DNA of 64,000 bases from Vitis vinifera (taxonomy: Eukaryota > Streptophyta > Magnoliopsida > Vitales > Vitaceae), in assembly GCF_030704535.1 (NCBI RefSeq), contig NC_081822.1:4393001-4457000 (forward strand), read 5' to 3'. A program made the translations under genes and the position numbers. Of the stretch, positions 60,484-64,000 are shown piece by piece; within the stretch, counting starts at the first letter, position 1; the number at the start of each line of letters is the position of its first letter. Under the pieces are notes generated by a model. It made no database searches, was not told the origin of the DNA, and was given only the letters and a program-made list of their open reading frames with translations.

Positions 60484-63311
60484 CTAACTCTGCAAATCCC
60501 ATGCACACAGGCATTTGATAAATTAATAAGAAAATGAAGAGAAGTGGAGCAGAGGTTATAAAACTTCACATAGAATTGCATCATGAACCATCCGATCAAT
60601 CAAGCCTCCTGGATGATTGCCCCATTATATTAAAAGGTGGGAGTAAACAATGCTAACAAATCCACAATAGTGTGACCTCTTACTATCATCTAATTTGCTT
60701 AAAAGGCTTTGACAGGGAAATTTCCTATTTTGAACCCGCTCTCAATATAGCAAAGGCCAATAATATCTATTCATACGCTCTACCCTGGAAAAGAACTACA
60801 GTTTCTTACCTCTGCTTGAGGTTCATCAGCTTTAGATGTCTCACCTGTCAAATCAAATCACGTATTTACAACAAGAAAACATCAGCTGGTTGTGGTATGT
60901 AGAAGGCAACAGTTCTGTAGAATTCTAAAAAGTACCAATAAACCACATAAAAACCCATGCAAATGATGATTGCATCATTCCCAATGAGGTCAAAAGTGCC
61001 CTCACACCATTACTCTGCACGGACTCACATACAAATGTTCCATAGGAAATGAGTTTTCTGTTCTATTATCAATAACATATTAAAAATAGAGGACATAACT
61101 AAATGAGAACATACCTTCTGAAGTAAATTGAGAAAAAGAAACTAATACCATCACAAAATAAACATCCAGCAAGACTAACTCTAAAAACACAAACCAGAGA
61201 AATAAACATGCATATACTCATGTTCATTACCAGGTTAAAAAATTGAATTTGACACACTGCAGTGCCTATACAAAGGGCTTTATTTTGCTTCTCATTGAAA
61301 CCATCCAAAATAGCACCCTCAGGTTGTATTGGCCATCAAAATGTAGAGTTTTTTTGGTATGTATCTTATGATTCATGATAGTTATCTGGTATTGAAACAT
61401 ATAACATTTTTTCAATAACAACAATCTAATTGAATTTATAAAAATAAAAACAAAAATAAAGGGTGCGTGGATTCTCATTCAATGAGCACAGAATAATGGT
61501 TCTACAAATAAAGGTTCCATCACAATTCCTACCGTCATATTGAATACCATTGTTCACTAGGCCTTGCAAGATCCTTTTCACACTTTCCTATGGTAATACC
61601 TCTTCCTTAATGCACTCTGTCACATTACTAAAATAGAACCCAAATTAAATTATGTCCTCTAGACTTGGTTTCTATCCATGCATTTCAGAAGTTCTACAAA
61701 AAGACACAGATTAAACTTTTCTTAGGTATAAAATACGAAAAAAAAATCATTATTTAAGAAATCAATCTTATTCAAATGGTTTCATCAAGTGAACACAGGG
61801 CTCAAAACCAGAGAAATATATTCACAGCATTTACCTCCCTCCTCTGGCAGATCTGAGGTCCATAATGTGAGATTATCCCGAAGAAGCTGCATAATAAGGG
61901 TACTATCCTTGTATGATTCTTCATTCAGGCTATCAAGTTCTGCAATAGCCTCATCAAAAGCTTGTTTTGCAAGGTGGCAAGCCCTGTGCAACACAAATTT
62001 AAAACAAAACAGAACCTTAACAACTCAAGAAAGTGGAGGAAAAACCTCTAGACCTCCGTTCTTGATGTAAGAACACAAAAGAAACCAAAAAAATAAATAG
62101 TCCAAATCAGAGAGCATGATCAACCTCTCTGGGGAGTTCAAAATTTCATAGTAGAAGACAGAAAAGTTCAAAGCCAGCCCAAGTCTGATTGGATGAGTAG
62201 GCGGCAGATCTGAGGCAGCTGTACTGGTGGCAGCCTGCAGCATAAAAAATTAATTGAACTAGCACCCTGTTTCTGAACTACGGAAATCAAAAATTAAAGG
62301 AGGGTGAAAAAAATAAAACAATGACAAAGTGAGAGGTAAGATGAGCTTCAACAGAGGAATTAGATGCTAAGGACCTCATAGGCCTTAAGTGACTGATCAG
62401 CAGCTTCTTTACGGTCATTCCCTGCTTTGAATTCAGCTAAATATCGGTAGTAATCTCCTTTCCTGACATAAAGAAAAAGGGAAACAAAATATCACAAGCC
62501 AAATTAATTTCAGCATAAGAAGTATATGAGATGGCAGAATCAGAACCACTTAGTTACTGGAACTTGAGTTACGGTTTAATCTAATGGAGGAAGGAAATAC
62601 AGAGCAAGAAGAGAAAACATGCCCCTTCTCACTAATATAACTATTATCATTATAATGTTTAAAGTAACTGCCATCAATGAATTAATAACCCAAAAAGCTC
62701 ATACCCAAGTTTGTAAATCCCCATAATATGAGACATACATAGACAAAGACATAATAATATATATTCATCATCTTCAGACTAGTCCAAGGCTTAGTCTATT
62801 GCTCTGGATTTGGCTCCATGGTTTCTCAATTCCACCATAGTATGAAGAAAATCAATTGTTACTTTCTGAGACTTCAAAAGTTTGTACATCTTCAAATGCA
62901 TATTTTATTGTCCCATCTCATAATCAAGTTTGCTCATCATTTGAAGTATCCCAATAATCAAAATCTAATAAACAAAAGGAAAAGAAGAGTCAAATATTCC
63001 TCACATCTTATAGTAGAAAACAGTTGATTCCCCTGTTGAGGATGATGGGATGAGATGATTATCAATGACGGACAATATGTCATTGCAGATCTTTGACAGC
63101 TCATCTTCAACCCTTTGTCTGTAATCCTTTATCCTTTTTGCATTTTGCTCATTTCCCCTGGTCTCCTCCTTCTGTTCAATGGAAGACAATATCCTCCATG
63201 ATGCCCTTCTTGCCCCAATAACATTTTTATATCCAACAGATACCAGATTCCTCTCCTCCACTGTCAGTTCCACATCCAATTTAGCAACTTTCTTCATTGC
63301 TTCAACCATCT
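60484..63311 (-). CDS. 14-3-3 protein, epsilon-like group (first exon outside window)
   Basis: Dimeric phosphoserine/threonine-binding adaptor. Visible exons in transcript order are 63311-63005, 62462-62375, 62234-62125, 61983-61835, 60844-60810 and 60489-60484. They give 230 residues from [12 protein letters not shown] to DEPQAES. The groove signature is intact: [34 protein letters not shown], and [20 protein letters not shown] leading to [10 protein letters not shown]. Intron positions (after AT of the Met codon, after KAYE, within the Arg of SPER) suit the epsilon-like plant group (iota, mu, epsilon, omicron). The N-terminal ~27 residues (dimer helix ending AEQAERYDE in the family) should lie in an exon beyond 64000. 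The last coding exon holds only Ser and the stop; that call rests on one acceptor and is the least certain. Confidence 0.9.
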
Positions 63312-64000
63312 CTGAAACAAGGGAGAAATAACAAAACCAATCATCAAATATAACAAGAAATGAAGTAAACTCATTAAGAAAATGTCAAAATTCAAACAAA
63401 TTATCTCCTGCAGGGAGGATGGGGAATATAAAGGTGCCCTTAGGCGCTGCAAACCAGAAAAATTCCAATTTGACTTCCATAGATGATGCAACTGAAGGGC
63501 TAGAATCACCAGTCCCACATTCGAGAAAGCAATATCATAGCATTCCAAAGTGGCTAAAAACCATCAATCATCATAGACAACAGAAAGTTGTATAGACCCA
63601 TTTCAAATGCTATGCAGGAAAAAAAAAGAAAAAAAAGAAAAAAGAAAAAAACAATGGGCTTATTCAGAGGCCATATGCAACAATAATTAATTAATTAATG
63701 GATACATTGTATTTCATGGATAATCAAATATTTTTGTTATTTTCGCGTGGTATGAATTAACAAGAAATAATATTAGTTGATCTTAAGTTTGACAGTATTT
63801 AAATGTATCAATCTGTTTAGCACCTTTTTAAGAATCTAATAGGATTTTATAAGTTACAAATTTGTACTTTCCTTCAATGACTATTTTAATTTCTCCCTGC
63901 TACGCCTACCAAATTGTGTGTTATAGAGTTCATGTATGGATAATGGACTGATTCCATTTTCAAACAAAGTCCAAACTCTTCGCCTATTGCCATTCTGTTA
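63312..64000. other. 14-3-3 intron 1, no exon seen
   Basis: No minus-strand match to the expected N-terminal 14-3-3 helix was found. The interval holds an A-rich AAAAAGAAAAAA-type stretch (about 63,618-63,650) and TTAATTAATTAA (about 63,687). The intron is therefore at least 690 bases. Confidence 0.6.

Overview
This is nuclear DNA from a flowering plant, most likely a core eudicot. Genes are split by GT-AG introns (plus one GC-AG intron), spacers are AT-rich, and small MITEs and microsatellites are frequent. The proteins are plant-specific or plant-typed (ZYP1, cryptochrome 1, R2R3-MYB, a plant 14-3-3). Protein and repeat character would suit grapevine (Vitis), but the species call is inference. 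No bacterial-style operon or CRISPR array is present.

Layout, left to right. (1) 1392-5667, minus: synaptonemal-complex transverse filament protein ZYP1, 13 exons visible; its C-terminal part lies beyond the left edge. (2) 6418-11920, plus: a mitochondrial-carrier-family adenine nucleotide transporter resembling BTL3, head-to-head with ZYP1. (3) 14443-21690, plus: a TMEM135-like / Tim17-type membrane protein in eight exons, including a GC-AG intron. (4) 25406-26174, minus: a 109-residue SPC12/DTM1-like ER membrane protein. (5) 32320-33463, plus: an R2R3-MYB closest to the MYB53/92/93 type. (6) 40468-45977, plus: the blue-light receptor CRY1, complete at 681 residues. (7) 49477-52184, plus: a PP2C phosphatase with a 13-residue first coding exon. 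(8) 58107-59347, plus: an alpha/beta hydrolase with a full catalytic triad. (9) 60484-63311, minus: a 14-3-3 protein of the epsilon-like group, whose first exon lies beyond the right edge.

The genes are functionally unrelated (meiosis, transport, light sensing, signalling, suberin-type transcriptional control), as is normal for a plant chromosome arm; no co-operating cluster is evident. Exon structures were read by hand from splice signals, reading-frame continuity and remembered family sequences, so individual splice sites may be off.

The spacers hold most of the unexplained structure. There are three members of one PIF/Harbinger-like MITE family with intact 3-bp target duplications. A 5'-truncated LINE tail with a 16-bp target duplication sits inside another inverted-repeat element. 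There is a plastid trnS-GGA remnant, a triplicated G-box array, and a telo-box/G-box promoter-like segment with no recognisable gene. An unassigned two-block reading frame lies downstream of the TMEM135-like gene. I found no clearly new biological system; the most worthwhile leads are the orphan promoter-like segments, the unassigned reading frame and the two possible CRY1 C-termini.
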